Assembly (NCBI GenBank): GCA_963772375.1
Contig: CAVYXG010000001.1
Location: 434,001 to 498,000 of the forward strand
DNA: 64,000 nucleotides
From: DATBHM01 sp963772375
GTDB lineage: Bacteria > Actinomycetota > UBA4738 > JACQTL01
Reading direction: 5' to 3'
In this document: in pieces, positions 57,260 through 64,000 of the stretch
How positions within the stretch are numbered: position 1 is the first letter of the stretch
How the letters are laid out: each line of letters begins with the position of its first letter
The notes under the pieces: model-generated
The model's database searches: none
What the model was told of the DNA's origin: nothing
Seen by the model: the letters and a program-made list of their open reading frames with translations, nothing else
Made by a program: the position numbers and the translations under genes

Positions 57260-58321
57260 ATGTACGCGCTGCGCATCCTCGGCGGGATCTTCGCGGTCGG
57301 GTTGCTTGTGCTCGCCGTGCTCCGGTACCGCCGCCGGTCGATCAGCCGCCTCAACCTGCTGATCACCTGGGTCCTCGGCGTGGTCCTGATCCTGCTGGCG
57401 GTCGCCCCGGTGGTCTTCACGCCGCTGTTCGACCTGTTCTCGTTCAGCCGGGAGAAGGGCAGCGGGCAGCGGCTCATCGCCGTCGAGCTGTTCGCGCTGC
57501 TCATCGTCTTCGCGTTGATCGTGCGCGCGATGATCTCGACCGACCAGAACGAGCGCTCGATCCGTCTGCTGGTGGAGGCGCTCGCCGTCCGCGACTTCGA
57601 ATCCGAGAAGGCGCGTCTGGGCGACCGGCTGCCGACCGGCCCGTGCATCGTCGCGGTGTCCCCCGCGTACAACGAAGCCGAGAACGTGGCGGCCGTGATC
57701 CGCGACATCCCCGAGTCGATCGGGGGCTTCCCGGTGGTGGCGATCGTCGTCGACGACGCCTCGGACGACGGGACGGCCGACGTGGCCCGGCGGGCGGGGG
57801 CGATCGTGGTGCGCAACCCGATCCGCCGCGGCGGCGGACTCGCGCTCCGGGTGGGCTACGAGGTGGCCGCCATGCTGAACGCCGAGGTCGTCGTGTCGCT
57901 CGACGCCGACGGACAGCACATCCCGCAGGAGATGCCGGTGCTCGTCGAGCCGGTGCTGGCAGGCGAGGCGGACATGGTGAACGGCTCGCGCCTGCTGGGC
58001 GAGTTCGAGCGGGAGAGCATCGTCCGGCACATCGGGGTCCACTTTTTCTCACGGATGGTCACGCTCATGACCGGTCAGCGGATCACCGACCCCTCCAGCG
58101 GCTACCGCGCCACGCGGGCCGACCAGCTGCGGAAGTTCGTGCTCACCCAGGACCAGTTCTGGACGAGCGAGCTGCTCATCGAGGGGCTCCGCCACCGCGC
58201 GCGCATCATCGAGGTGCCCATCACGATCAAGGCCCGCGCCGGCGGCAAGTCGAAGAAGCCGAAGTCGCTCAAGTACGGCTGGAACTTCTCGAAGGCCATC
58301 ATCCAGACCTGGCTCCGGTAG
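57260..58321 (+). CDS. DUF2304-GT2 fusion glycosyltransferase
   Basis: 353 residues. Residues 1-100 hold three hydrophobic segments typical of DUF2304 (MYALRILGGIFAVGLLVLAVLRYRRRSISRLNLL). Residues 125-345 are a GT-A family 2 domain: SPAYNEAENVAAVIRDIP, VDDASDDGTADVARR, VSLDADGQHIPQEM and DPSSGYRATR. Elsewhere DUF2304 and the dolichol-phosphate-sugar synthase-like GT2 are usually separate adjacent genes. Probably transfers a sugar to undecaprenyl phosphate. Three nt after the UDP-sulfoquinovose synthase stop, so one operon. Confidence 0.88.
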   Translation: MYALRILGGIFAVGLLVLAVLRYRRRSISRLNLLITWVLGVVLILLAVAPVVFTPLFDLFSFSREKGSGQRLIAVELFALLIVFALIVRAMISTDQNERSIRLLVEALAVRDFESEKARLGDRLPTGPCIVAVSPAYNEAENVAAVIRDIPESIGGFPVVAIVVDDASDDGTADVARRAGAIVVRNPIRRGGGLALRVGYEVAAMLNAEVVVSLDADGQHIPQEMPVLVEPVLAGEADMVNGSRLLGEFERESIVRHIGVHFFSRMVTLMTGQRITDPSSGYRATRADQLRKFVLTQDQFWTSELLIEGLRHRARIIEVPITIKARAGGKSKKPKSLKYGWNFSKAIIQTWLR

Positions 58322-58343
58322 CCGCAGTTCGCCGCTCGGTCCG

Positions 58344-58373
58344 TTGCCATCCGGCACGCGGGACGGATACGGT
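58344..58373 (+). promoter_or_regulatory. Promoter of the secreted beta-helix gene
   Basis: TTGCCA (58344-58349), 18-nt spacer, TACGGT (58368-58373). Start predicted near 58380, 27 nt before ATG 58407. It makes the beta-helix gene independent of the upstream operon. Confidence 0.55.
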
Positions 58374-58406
58374 CTGCGCGCTCGTACCGACCGAAGGGGG
58401 ATCTGC

Positions 58407-59456
58407 ATGAAGCGAGTCGTGGGCTTGTCCCTGCTCGTCGCCGGCCTGGTGGCGGCGATGCTCGGCGCAGCGCCTGCCGCCAACGCGGCGACCATCGACG
58501 TCCTGCCGGGACAGTCGATCCAGGCGGCCATCAACCACGCGTCGCCCGGCGACGTCATCGTGGTGCATCCGGGCGTGTACCACGAGTCCGTCGTCGTGAC
58601 CGTCAACCACCTGACCCTGAGTGGCGCCGGCGCCTCGAGCGTGGGGACCGTGCTGATGCCGCCGCAGAAGAGCAACCGCTGCCTGCACGGCGGGGCGGGG
58701 ATCTGCGTGTTCGGCGACCAGGACAGCCCTCGGGTCGGCACCACGGTCGAGGGGTTCGAGTTCAAGGGCTTCTCGTCCTTCGGGCTCGTCGGGTTCGGCG
58801 CGAAGAACCTCACGCTGCGGCACAACTTCGCCGTGAACACCGGCGACTACGGCATGACCTGCTTCGGCTGCACCGGCCTGCGGTACCTGTTCAACAAGGC
58901 CACCGGCGCGGGCGAGGCGGGCTTCTACATCGGCGACACGGCCAACGCAGCCGCGACCGTCGTCGGCAACGAGTCGTGGAACAACCTGTTCGGGTTCTTC
59001 CTGCGCGACTCGAACCACGGCAGGCTCGAGGGCAACAAGGCCCACGGCAACTGCATGGGGTTCGCGCTGCTGAACACCGCAGCGCCGAGCAACACCCACG
59101 GCTGGACGCTCGTCGACAACAACGCGAACCAGAACGACAAGGCATGCCCGGGCGGCGGCGAGGGCCCGCCGATCTCCGGCGTGGGCATCGGCATCCTCGG
59201 CGCGAGCGACAACCACATCCTCCACAACACGGTGTGGGCGAACCACCCGGGAGGCCCGACGGCGTTCTCCGGTGGTGTGGTGCTGTTCGACACGACGCAC
59301 TCCGATCACGGCTCGACGCCGAACGGCAACGAGATCCGGTCCAACGTCCTGTACCGGAACCAGAAGTTCGACATCAACGACGACCAGAGCGGGCACGGCA
59401 ACACGTTCACCAGGAACAAGTGCCACACGTCCGACCCGGCGGGGCTCTGCCACTAG
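58407..59456 (+). CDS. Secreted right-handed parallel beta-helix protein
   Basis: 349 residues from ATG 58407 (AAGGGGG upstream). A Sec signal peptide (residues 1-28, ending ANAA) is followed by IDVLPGQSIQAAINHASPGDVIVVHPGVYHESVVV, the entry of a pectate-lyase-like beta helix, then repeating rungs with N-x-V/G patterns (NLTLRHNFAVNTGDYGMTCFGCTG, NHGRLEGNKAHGNCMGFALLN, NEIRSNVLYRNQKF). Eight Cys may stabilise it. It could be a polysaccharide lyase or epimerase of the local glycan, or a structural surface protein. Catalytic residues cannot be assigned. Confidence 0.85.
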   Translation: MKRVVGLSLLVAGLVAAMLGAAPAANAATIDVLPGQSIQAAINHASPGDVIVVHPGVYHESVVVTVNHLTLSGAGASSVGTVLMPPQKSNRCLHGGAGICVFGDQDSPRVGTTVEGFEFKGFSSFGLVGFGAKNLTLRHNFAVNTGDYGMTCFGCTGLRYLFNKATGAGEAGFYIGDTANAAATVVGNESWNNLFGFFLRDSNHGRLEGNKAHGNCMGFALLNTAAPSNTHGWTLVDNNANQNDKACPGGGEGPPISGVGIGILGASDNHILHNTVWANHPGGPTAFSGGVVLFDTTHSDHGSTPNGNEIRSNVLYRNQKFDINDDQSGHGNTFTRNKCHTSDPAGLCH

Positions 59457-59500
59457 GAGCCCGTCTGACGCGCGCGGCGCGTCCGTCCATCCGACGGTGA

Positions 59501-59524
59501 GGCGGTCCGCTTCGGCGGGCCGCC
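59501..59524 (+). terminator. UUCG-capped intrinsic terminator hairpin
   Basis: GGCGGTCCGC (59501-59510), loop TTCG, GCGGGCCGCC (59515-59524): a 10-bp stem with one G-U pair and a UUCG tetraloop, followed by TTCCC. It ends the beta-helix transcript before the membrane-protein pair. Confidence 0.75.
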
Positions 59525-59559
59525 TTCCCGGCGTTTCGGGGTCTTGTTACGGTGACCGC

Positions 59560-61698
59560 GTGAAGACGCAGGCCCCGGCCCCGACCGGATCGTCGGCGCC
59601 GGCCGAGGCGGCCGATGGGACCCACCGTGGTGGTCGGGCCCGCGGCCGCGCCGCCTTCGGCGGCGCGGCCGCCCTCCTCGCGATCGCCGTCGTCGTCATC
59701 CCGTTCTTCACCTCGACCTACGCGGTCCACCACTTCGTCGCGCCGCTCGGTTGGGACACGCCGAAGTACCTGTGGAAGACGGCCCTCGCCTCCCACCTCG
59801 GCGTCACCACGCTCCCCGAGCGGTTGCCCCCACCGGTGAACGGCAGCCCGGACCGTCCGGCCTTCGCCGTCGTCGCATTGACGATCGGGCGGGCGCTGGG
59901 GCTCGACCCGACCCGGGTGGCCGAGGCGCTGCCGTTCGCGATGGCCGCGGCCATCGGGCTGGCGGGCGCCGGCCTGGCGACGTCCGGCTTCGGCGTGCGG
60001 CGGTGGGAGGCGGCGGTGGTTGGTGCCTCCGTCGGCGCCTCGGCCTGGGTGGCCCGGCTGGCCGGGCCGGAGACCTATCAGGACAACCTCATGGTGGCGG
60101 CGGTCCTGGTCGCCGTCGCCACGCTGGCGGTTGGAGCCGCCGCCGGGGGCCGGGGGTTCCTCGGGCCGGCGCTCCTGCTCGGCGCGGCCGCCCTGGTGCA
60201 CTGGTCGTTCGCGCTGCTGTTCGCCCTGATCCTCGCCGGGGCGGCGCTCCTGCTGGCCCCCGGCTCCTGGCGGGCCTGGCGGCGCGGCGACGCCCCCCTG
60301 CGCGGGACACCCGCCGGGGGAGTCGCCGCGGTCGCGGCCGTCGGGGCGCTCGCGGGGGTCGCCGCGCTGTATGGGGCCCTCGGCGCGGGCCTGAAGACGC
60401 CGAAAACCTCCGCCCAGGCCGGGGTGGAGTACGACAAGAAGATCCGGCAGGACCTCGCCGGCTACGCCCCGTGGCTCACCGTGCCGGGGGCGGCGATCGG
60501 GGCCGCCGCGCTGGCGGTGGATCCCCTGCGGTCGGAGGGCCGGGCCGGGCGTCGCCGGGTGGCGTGGGCGGTGCTCGGAGCCTGGCTGGCCGTCGCTGCG
60601 GTTGCGGGGCTCGTCGCGCTTGCCGGAGCCACGGTTCCGACGCACCGGTTCCTGGCGTTCGCGCTGCCCGCGCCGTTCCTCATGGCGGCGGGGGCGATGG
60701 CGCTCCCCAGGGTGCTCGGCATGCGGTGGCACCTCGCGGGACGCGCCGTGGGTGCCGCCGCCGCGGTGGGGCTCCTGGCCGGCGGGTTCGTGACGGCGCA
60801 GGCGTTCTGGTCCGGCGTCGTGCCCCAGTCCAACGCGGTCCTCTCGGCCGAGGCGGCCGACGCCGGCCGGTACCTCGATCGTGCGCACGTCCCCGGGGAC
60901 ACGCCGCTGGTGTTCGTCGCCAACAGCACCGGCAATCCCGGCGTGGACATCGCGCTGATGGCCCACGAGATCAGGGCGGCCCTGCCGTCCGACCGGATCG
61001 AGCACGCGTACATGTACCTCGGCGATCCGGCCGTCTACCTGGCCGGGCATCCGACCATCCTCCGCCCGATGAGCCCCGACGCCGTCGCGTACGACGACAC
61101 GTCATGGCGGTACTTCCGCGACGTGCGCCCGCTGCTCCACCACGGCCCGGCGCCGGTAGCGCTGCTGCTGTCCGAGGCGAACCCCGACCACGGGTATCTG
61201 GACCGGTGGGCCGCCGGACATCAGGTGGCCTCGCCCGGCGTGTGGGTGGTCGCCGGGCCGGCCGTCCGCGCGCCGGGCGCTGCGGTGGCCCCGACGCCGG
61301 ACTCGCTCCCCCGCGTCCCGGCGGGCGCGGTGGGATGGTCGGCACTCGCCCTGCTGGCGGCCGTCTGGGTGGTCGGGTCGGGCTGGTCGGTGGCGGCCGG
61401 GCCCCGCGGTGGGTCGTGGTTCACGGCGGCGGCGCTGGCCCCGGCGGTCGGCGTGGCCGTGGTGGTAACGGCGGGCGTGGTCGCCGACCGGGCCGGGATC
61501 GGGATCGCCTCCGGAGGCGGCGTGGCCACGGTCGTCCTGGCCGCGCTGGCCGGCTGGGGCGTCGCCGCGGCCTCGGGGCGGCTCCGTCCGGGGACCGGGG
61601 AGGGGGCCGCCGGCCGACGCGCCGGTGGTCCACCGACGCCGATCGATGGACCGACGCCCGCCGGGGCACCCCCGTCCGCCCAGGAGCAGGCCCCGTGA
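59560..61698 (+). CDS. Large polytopic membrane protein, GT-C-like (paralogue 1)
   Basis: 712 residues from GTG 59560. A hydrophilic Pro/Ala/Arg N-tail precedes about twelve membrane segments. The first external loop has APLGWDTPKYLWKTALASHLGVTTLP. A late external domain (about 430-580) contains YLDRAHVPGDTPLVFVANSTGNPGVDIALMAHEIRAALP. A C-terminal group of spans ends in a Pro/Gly-rich tail. Layout resembles GT-C glycosyltransferases or dolichyl-type mannosyltransferases, but no family is certain. The following gene is a paralogue in GTGA overlap. Confidence 0.75.
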   Translation: MKTQAPAPTGSSAPAEAADGTHRGGRARGRAAFGGAAALLAIAVVVIPFFTSTYAVHHFVAPLGWDTPKYLWKTALASHLGVTTLPERLPPPVNGSPDRPAFAVVALTIGRALGLDPTRVAEALPFAMAAAIGLAGAGLATSGFGVRRWEAAVVGASVGASAWVARLAGPETYQDNLMVAAVLVAVATLAVGAAAGGRGFLGPALLLGAAALVHWSFALLFALILAGAALLLAPGSWRAWRRGDAPLRGTPAGGVAAVAAVGALAGVAALYGALGAGLKTPKTSAQAGVEYDKKIRQDLAGYAPWLTVPGAAIGAAALAVDPLRSEGRAGRRRVAWAVLGAWLAVAAVAGLVALAGATVPTHRFLAFALPAPFLMAAGAMALPRVLGMRWHLAGRAVGAAAAVGLLAGGFVTAQAFWSGVVPQSNAVLSAEAADAGRYLDRAHVPGDTPLVFVANSTGNPGVDIALMAHEIRAALPSDRIEHAYMYLGDPAVYLAGHPTILRPMSPDAVAYDDTSWRYFRDVRPLLHHGPAPVALLLSEANPDHGYLDRWAAGHQVASPGVWVVAGPAVRAPGAAVAPTPDSLPRVPAGAVGWSALALLAAVWVVGSGWSVAAGPRGGSWFTAAALAPAVGVAVVVTAGVVADRAGIGIASGGGVATVVLAALAGWGVAAASGRLRPGTGEGAAGRRAGGPPTPIDGPTPAGAPPSAQEQAP

Positions 61699-63755
61699 AG
61701 ACCGCGCCCGCACACCGGGCCCCTGAGGACCCGGCCGGCAGGACCGACGACGAGCCGCCCCCCTCCGGACCTCGTCCCGCGGCCGCGTGGTTCGGGGCCG
61801 CGGCCGGCGCGGGCGGCGTATTCGTGGGGACGTTCCTGCTCTACTTCCTGGTCTACCGGGTCCGGCACTTCTCGCTGCCGCTCGGTTGGGACACGCCGTG
61901 GTACGTCTGGCGCGCGGACTACGTCGGCCACGTCGGCATCGGCATCCTCGACACCGCCTCCCGGCCCGGGCACGCCCTGCTCTCGGCCACGCTCACCTCG
62001 CTCACCGGCATCCCATCCATCCGCATGGAGGTCGTGCTGCCGTACGTGCTGGTGGGGATGCTGGCGCTGGCCGTGGGGGCCACCGCCGCGGTCGGCACCG
62101 GCCGGCAGGAATGGTGGCGGTGGGCGGCGGCGGCGGCGGCGGCGGGCGTGACGATCGGGACCACCCGCCTGGTCGGCGAGAACGTCTCGAACCTGATGAA
62201 CCTGCTGTTCGTCCTCGTGGCGTTCCTGCTGCTGATCCGCTTCGCCGCTCCGGACGGGGGGTGGCCGGGGTTCGCCGGCTCCATCGTGCTGCTTGCGGCG
62301 GCGGCGCTGTCCCACTGGCTGTTCATGCCGGTCGTCGCCCTGTTCATGGCGGCGTGGTGGCTGCTGGCGCTGCCGTCGTCGATCCGGGCCCGGCGCGCGG
62401 GAACGCCCCTGGTTCGAACCGAGGCCGGCGCCCTGTTCGCCGCCGGGGGGATCGCGGGCGCGGCCACGCTGGCGCTGATCTACCCGGTGCTGGGGTCGTC
62501 GTTCAGGACGCGGGAGATCGGCGAGCTGCGGAGCCGGTACCTGCCGAAGTTCCGGGAGGACCTCAACGGCATGGCGGCGTGGGCGGTCGCCGCGCCGACG
62601 GCGGTGGGCGGCTACCTGGTGGCGCGTCCGGCCGCGGCCGACCGATCGGACGTCCCGGAGCGGGGGCCGTTCCTGCGGATGCTCGGCGGGTGGACGGCCG
62701 TGTGCCTGCTCGGGATGGCGATCGCCGCGATCACCCTGGCGCTCCCGCCGCACCGGTTCCTCGGGCTGCTCGTGGCGATGCCGATGGCGGTGGCGCTGGG
62801 CGCGCTGGTGTGGACCGTCGGCCGGTGGGTGGCCCGACACGCCGGCCGGCCGGCGGGGATCGCGACGGCCGTGCTGATCGTCGGCGCGCTGACGATCCCG
62901 ACGGTGCTGTGGTGGTTCGGCCCGGCCGACGTCCGCGGCGACGTCGTGCTCCGGGAGCCTGCTCAGGGGCCCGAGCAGTGGTTCCAGCAGGACGCGTACC
63001 AGGAGGCCCGCTCGATCGACGCCTACGTCGCGCAGCTGCCGGCCGGGCGGCAGGTGGTGGTCGGCGTGGGGCCGCTCGGCTCGTCCGGGCCGATCTCGAT
63101 CTCCCTCAAGGAACGAACGGTCCGCGCGGGCCTCGCCCCGGAGCACCAGGCCCGTGTGTGGGTCGTCCCGGGCGAACCGGCGGACCTGCTGGACGGGCGG
63201 TTCACCCGGGTCCCGAGCGGGGAGGCGAACGCCCATAACCGGCCGTTCTTCGACGAAGGCGCGTCCGCGCTGCGCTCCGGCGCCGCCATCGTGGTGCCGA
63301 GGGCGCTCGGCGCGCGGGAGTTCCGGCGGGCCGTGCAGCAGGACGATGCCCGGGTCATCGCGCCCGGCGTGGCGCTGGTGCGCGGGCCGACGCCGGAGTC
63401 GCCGATCGGCGCCCCTCCCCCGCTGCGCGTCGTCCCCACGACGGAGGCCGGCGTCCTGCAGGCGATCGCGCTGGTGGTGCTGCTCGGCGTGGCCGGCCTC
63501 GGCTGGGCGCTGTGGTTCCTCGGAACGGGCGCCCGGCCGCTCGTCGTGGTCTCGGTCGCGCCGACGGCCGGGGCCGGGGTCCTCGTCCTCGTCGCGCTCG
63601 CCGCGACGAAGCTCGGACTGCACGTGGCCGAGGCGCCGGGCGTCGCCCTGACGGTGGTGGTGGCCACCACGGGGTTCCTGCTCGCGGCCGTGGGGCGGCG
63701 ACGCTCGCGCCGAACGCCGGTCAGCGAGCCGGCAGCCCAGCCAGCAGCGCCCTAA
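61695..63755 (+). CDS. Large polytopic membrane protein, GT-C-like (paralogue 2)
   Basis: 686 residues from GTG 61695 (GTGA overlap with paralogue 1). Same design: hydrophilic N-tail, LPLGWDTPWYVWRADYVGHVGIGILD in the first external loop, about twelve spans, then an external segment (EARSIDAYVAQLPAGRQVVVGVGPLGSSGPISISLKERTVRAGL). Two to three further spans and a short basic tail end it. The shared GWDTPxYxW motif with an Asp in the first loop is what GT-C enzymes use for catalysis. The gene pair arose by tandem duplication and is probably co-translated. Confidence 0.75.
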   Translation: MKTAPAHRAPEDPAGRTDDEPPPSGPRPAAAWFGAAAGAGGVFVGTFLLYFLVYRVRHFSLPLGWDTPWYVWRADYVGHVGIGILDTASRPGHALLSATLTSLTGIPSIRMEVVLPYVLVGMLALAVGATAAVGTGRQEWWRWAAAAAAAGVTIGTTRLVGENVSNLMNLLFVLVAFLLLIRFAAPDGGWPGFAGSIVLLAAAALSHWLFMPVVALFMAAWWLLALPSSIRARRAGTPLVRTEAGALFAAGGIAGAATLALIYPVLGSSFRTREIGELRSRYLPKFREDLNGMAAWAVAAPTAVGGYLVARPAAADRSDVPERGPFLRMLGGWTAVCLLGMAIAAITLALPPHRFLGLLVAMPMAVALGALVWTVGRWVARHAGRPAGIATAVLIVGALTIPTVLWWFGPADVRGDVVLREPAQGPEQWFQQDAYQEARSIDAYVAQLPAGRQVVVGVGPLGSSGPISISLKERTVRAGLAPEHQARVWVVPGEPADLLDGRFTRVPSGEANAHNRPFFDEGASALRSGAAIVVPRALGAREFRRAVQQDDARVIAPGVALVRGPTPESPIGAPPPLRVVPTTEAGVLQAIALVVLLGVAGLGWALWFLGTGARPLVVVSVAPTAGAGVLVLVALAATKLGLHVAEAPGVALTVVVATTGFLLAAVGRRRSRRTPVSEPAAQPAAP

Positions 63756-64000
63756 CCGCGGCCGCGGGGTCGGCGGCCTCGGTCACCGCGCGAACGACGA
63801 CGATGCGTTTCGCGCCGGCCTCGACCGCCGCCGGCAACGTGCCCGGGTCGATCCCCCCGATCGCGAACCACGGCCGCTCGACCGTCGCCGCCGCGTGCCG
63901 GACCACCTCGAGCCCGGTGCCGGGCCGGCCCGGCTTGGTCGGGGTGGGATGGACCGGGCCGGCGGTCACGTAGTCGGCCACGCCGGGCGCGGCGTCGAGC
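63721..64000 (-). CDS. thiE: Thiamine-phosphate synthase ThiE, C-terminal part (5' end outside window)
   Basis: The minus-strand frame enters from the window end. It reads DYVTAGPVHPTPTKPGRPGTGLEVVRHAA and PWFAIGGIDPGTLPAAVEAGAKRIVVVRAVTEAADP, the phosphate-binding and C-terminal segments of ThiE. The enzyme joins HMP-PP and the thiazole phosphate. Its 3' end overlaps the convergent membrane-protein gene by 35 nt. About 93 residues are visible. Confidence 0.88.
   Translation of the reverse strand, partial: LDAAPGVADYVTAGPVHPTPTKPGRPGTGLEVVRHAAATVERPWFAIGGIDPGTLPAAVEAGAKRIVVVRAVTEAADPAAAVRALLAGLPAR

Noticed and set aside
1..64000. CRISPR array, rRNA operon or transposase-type insertion sequence
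   Set aside because: No regularly spaced direct repeats, rRNA signature or transposase gene were seen anywhere in the window.

Overview
The window is high-GC DNA, almost certainly from a member of the Actinomycetota, probably an uncultured lineage. Support: a SepF/FtsZ/DivIVA division set without FtsA, a MurE with the DNPR signature of meso-diaminopimelate ligases, DUF3040 and DUF6504 proteins, an UdgX-type uracil-DNA glycosylase, a P27-type phage small terminase, and frequent GTG starts. I cannot name a genus.

Region 1 (1-22,000, minus strand) is a nearly complete dcw cluster. In transcription order it is mraZ, a small membrane protein, rsmH, an ftsL-like gene, ftsI, murE, murF, mraY, murD, ftsW, murG, murC, murB, ftsQ, ftsZ, pgeF, yggS, sepF, yggT and divIVA (cut by the window start). 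At least nine junctions from mraZ to murB are 4-base GTGA/ATGA stop-start overlaps, so the genes look translationally coupled. A sulfite-oxidase-like gene on the plus strand separates ftsQ from ftsZ, and ftsZ has its own good promoter. yggS carries a frameshift in a run of seven G.

Region 2 (22,000-35,900) starts with a membrane-anchored protein and an HNH nuclease. It continues with a MoxR / DUF58 / transglutaminase operon, a MerR-type regulator and a DUF3040 protein. A mutagenesis/repair group follows: DinB, DnaE2 and a TagA-like glycosylase with a foreign C-terminus.

Region 3 (about 36,066-43,700) is an integrated element. Its left end lies in the anticodon stem of a tRNA-Arg(TCT), of which only the 5' half is present. 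It encodes a large serine recombinase, an excisionase-like protein, a DUF3631 helicase/primase-type ATPase, several small proteins, a P27-like small terminase and an HK97-type major capsid protein. I see no large terminase, portal, protease or tail gene, which is the composition expected of a phage satellite or a strongly reduced prophage. This is my main candidate for an under-described system.

Region 4 (43,800-46,340) returns to the chromosome: a cupin protein, a lactonase-like metallo-beta-lactamase-fold enzyme, then DUF6504 and UdgX facing away from each other around a good actinobacterial LexA box. The element therefore seems to have landed inside a DNA-repair neighbourhood.

Region 5 (46,350-64,000) is a cell-surface glycan locus. 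The minus-strand genes are a formyltransferase-like enzyme, a WecA/MraY-type sugar-phosphate transferase, two GT4 glycosyltransferases, a polysaccharide deacetylase, a polytopic membrane protein, a GNAT protein and a Wzz/BY-kinase fusion with a tyrosine-rich tail. The plus-strand genes are a UDP-sulfoquinovose synthase, a DUF2304-GT2 fusion, a secreted beta-helix protein and two tandem paralogous membrane proteins. The window ends inside thiE (minus strand).
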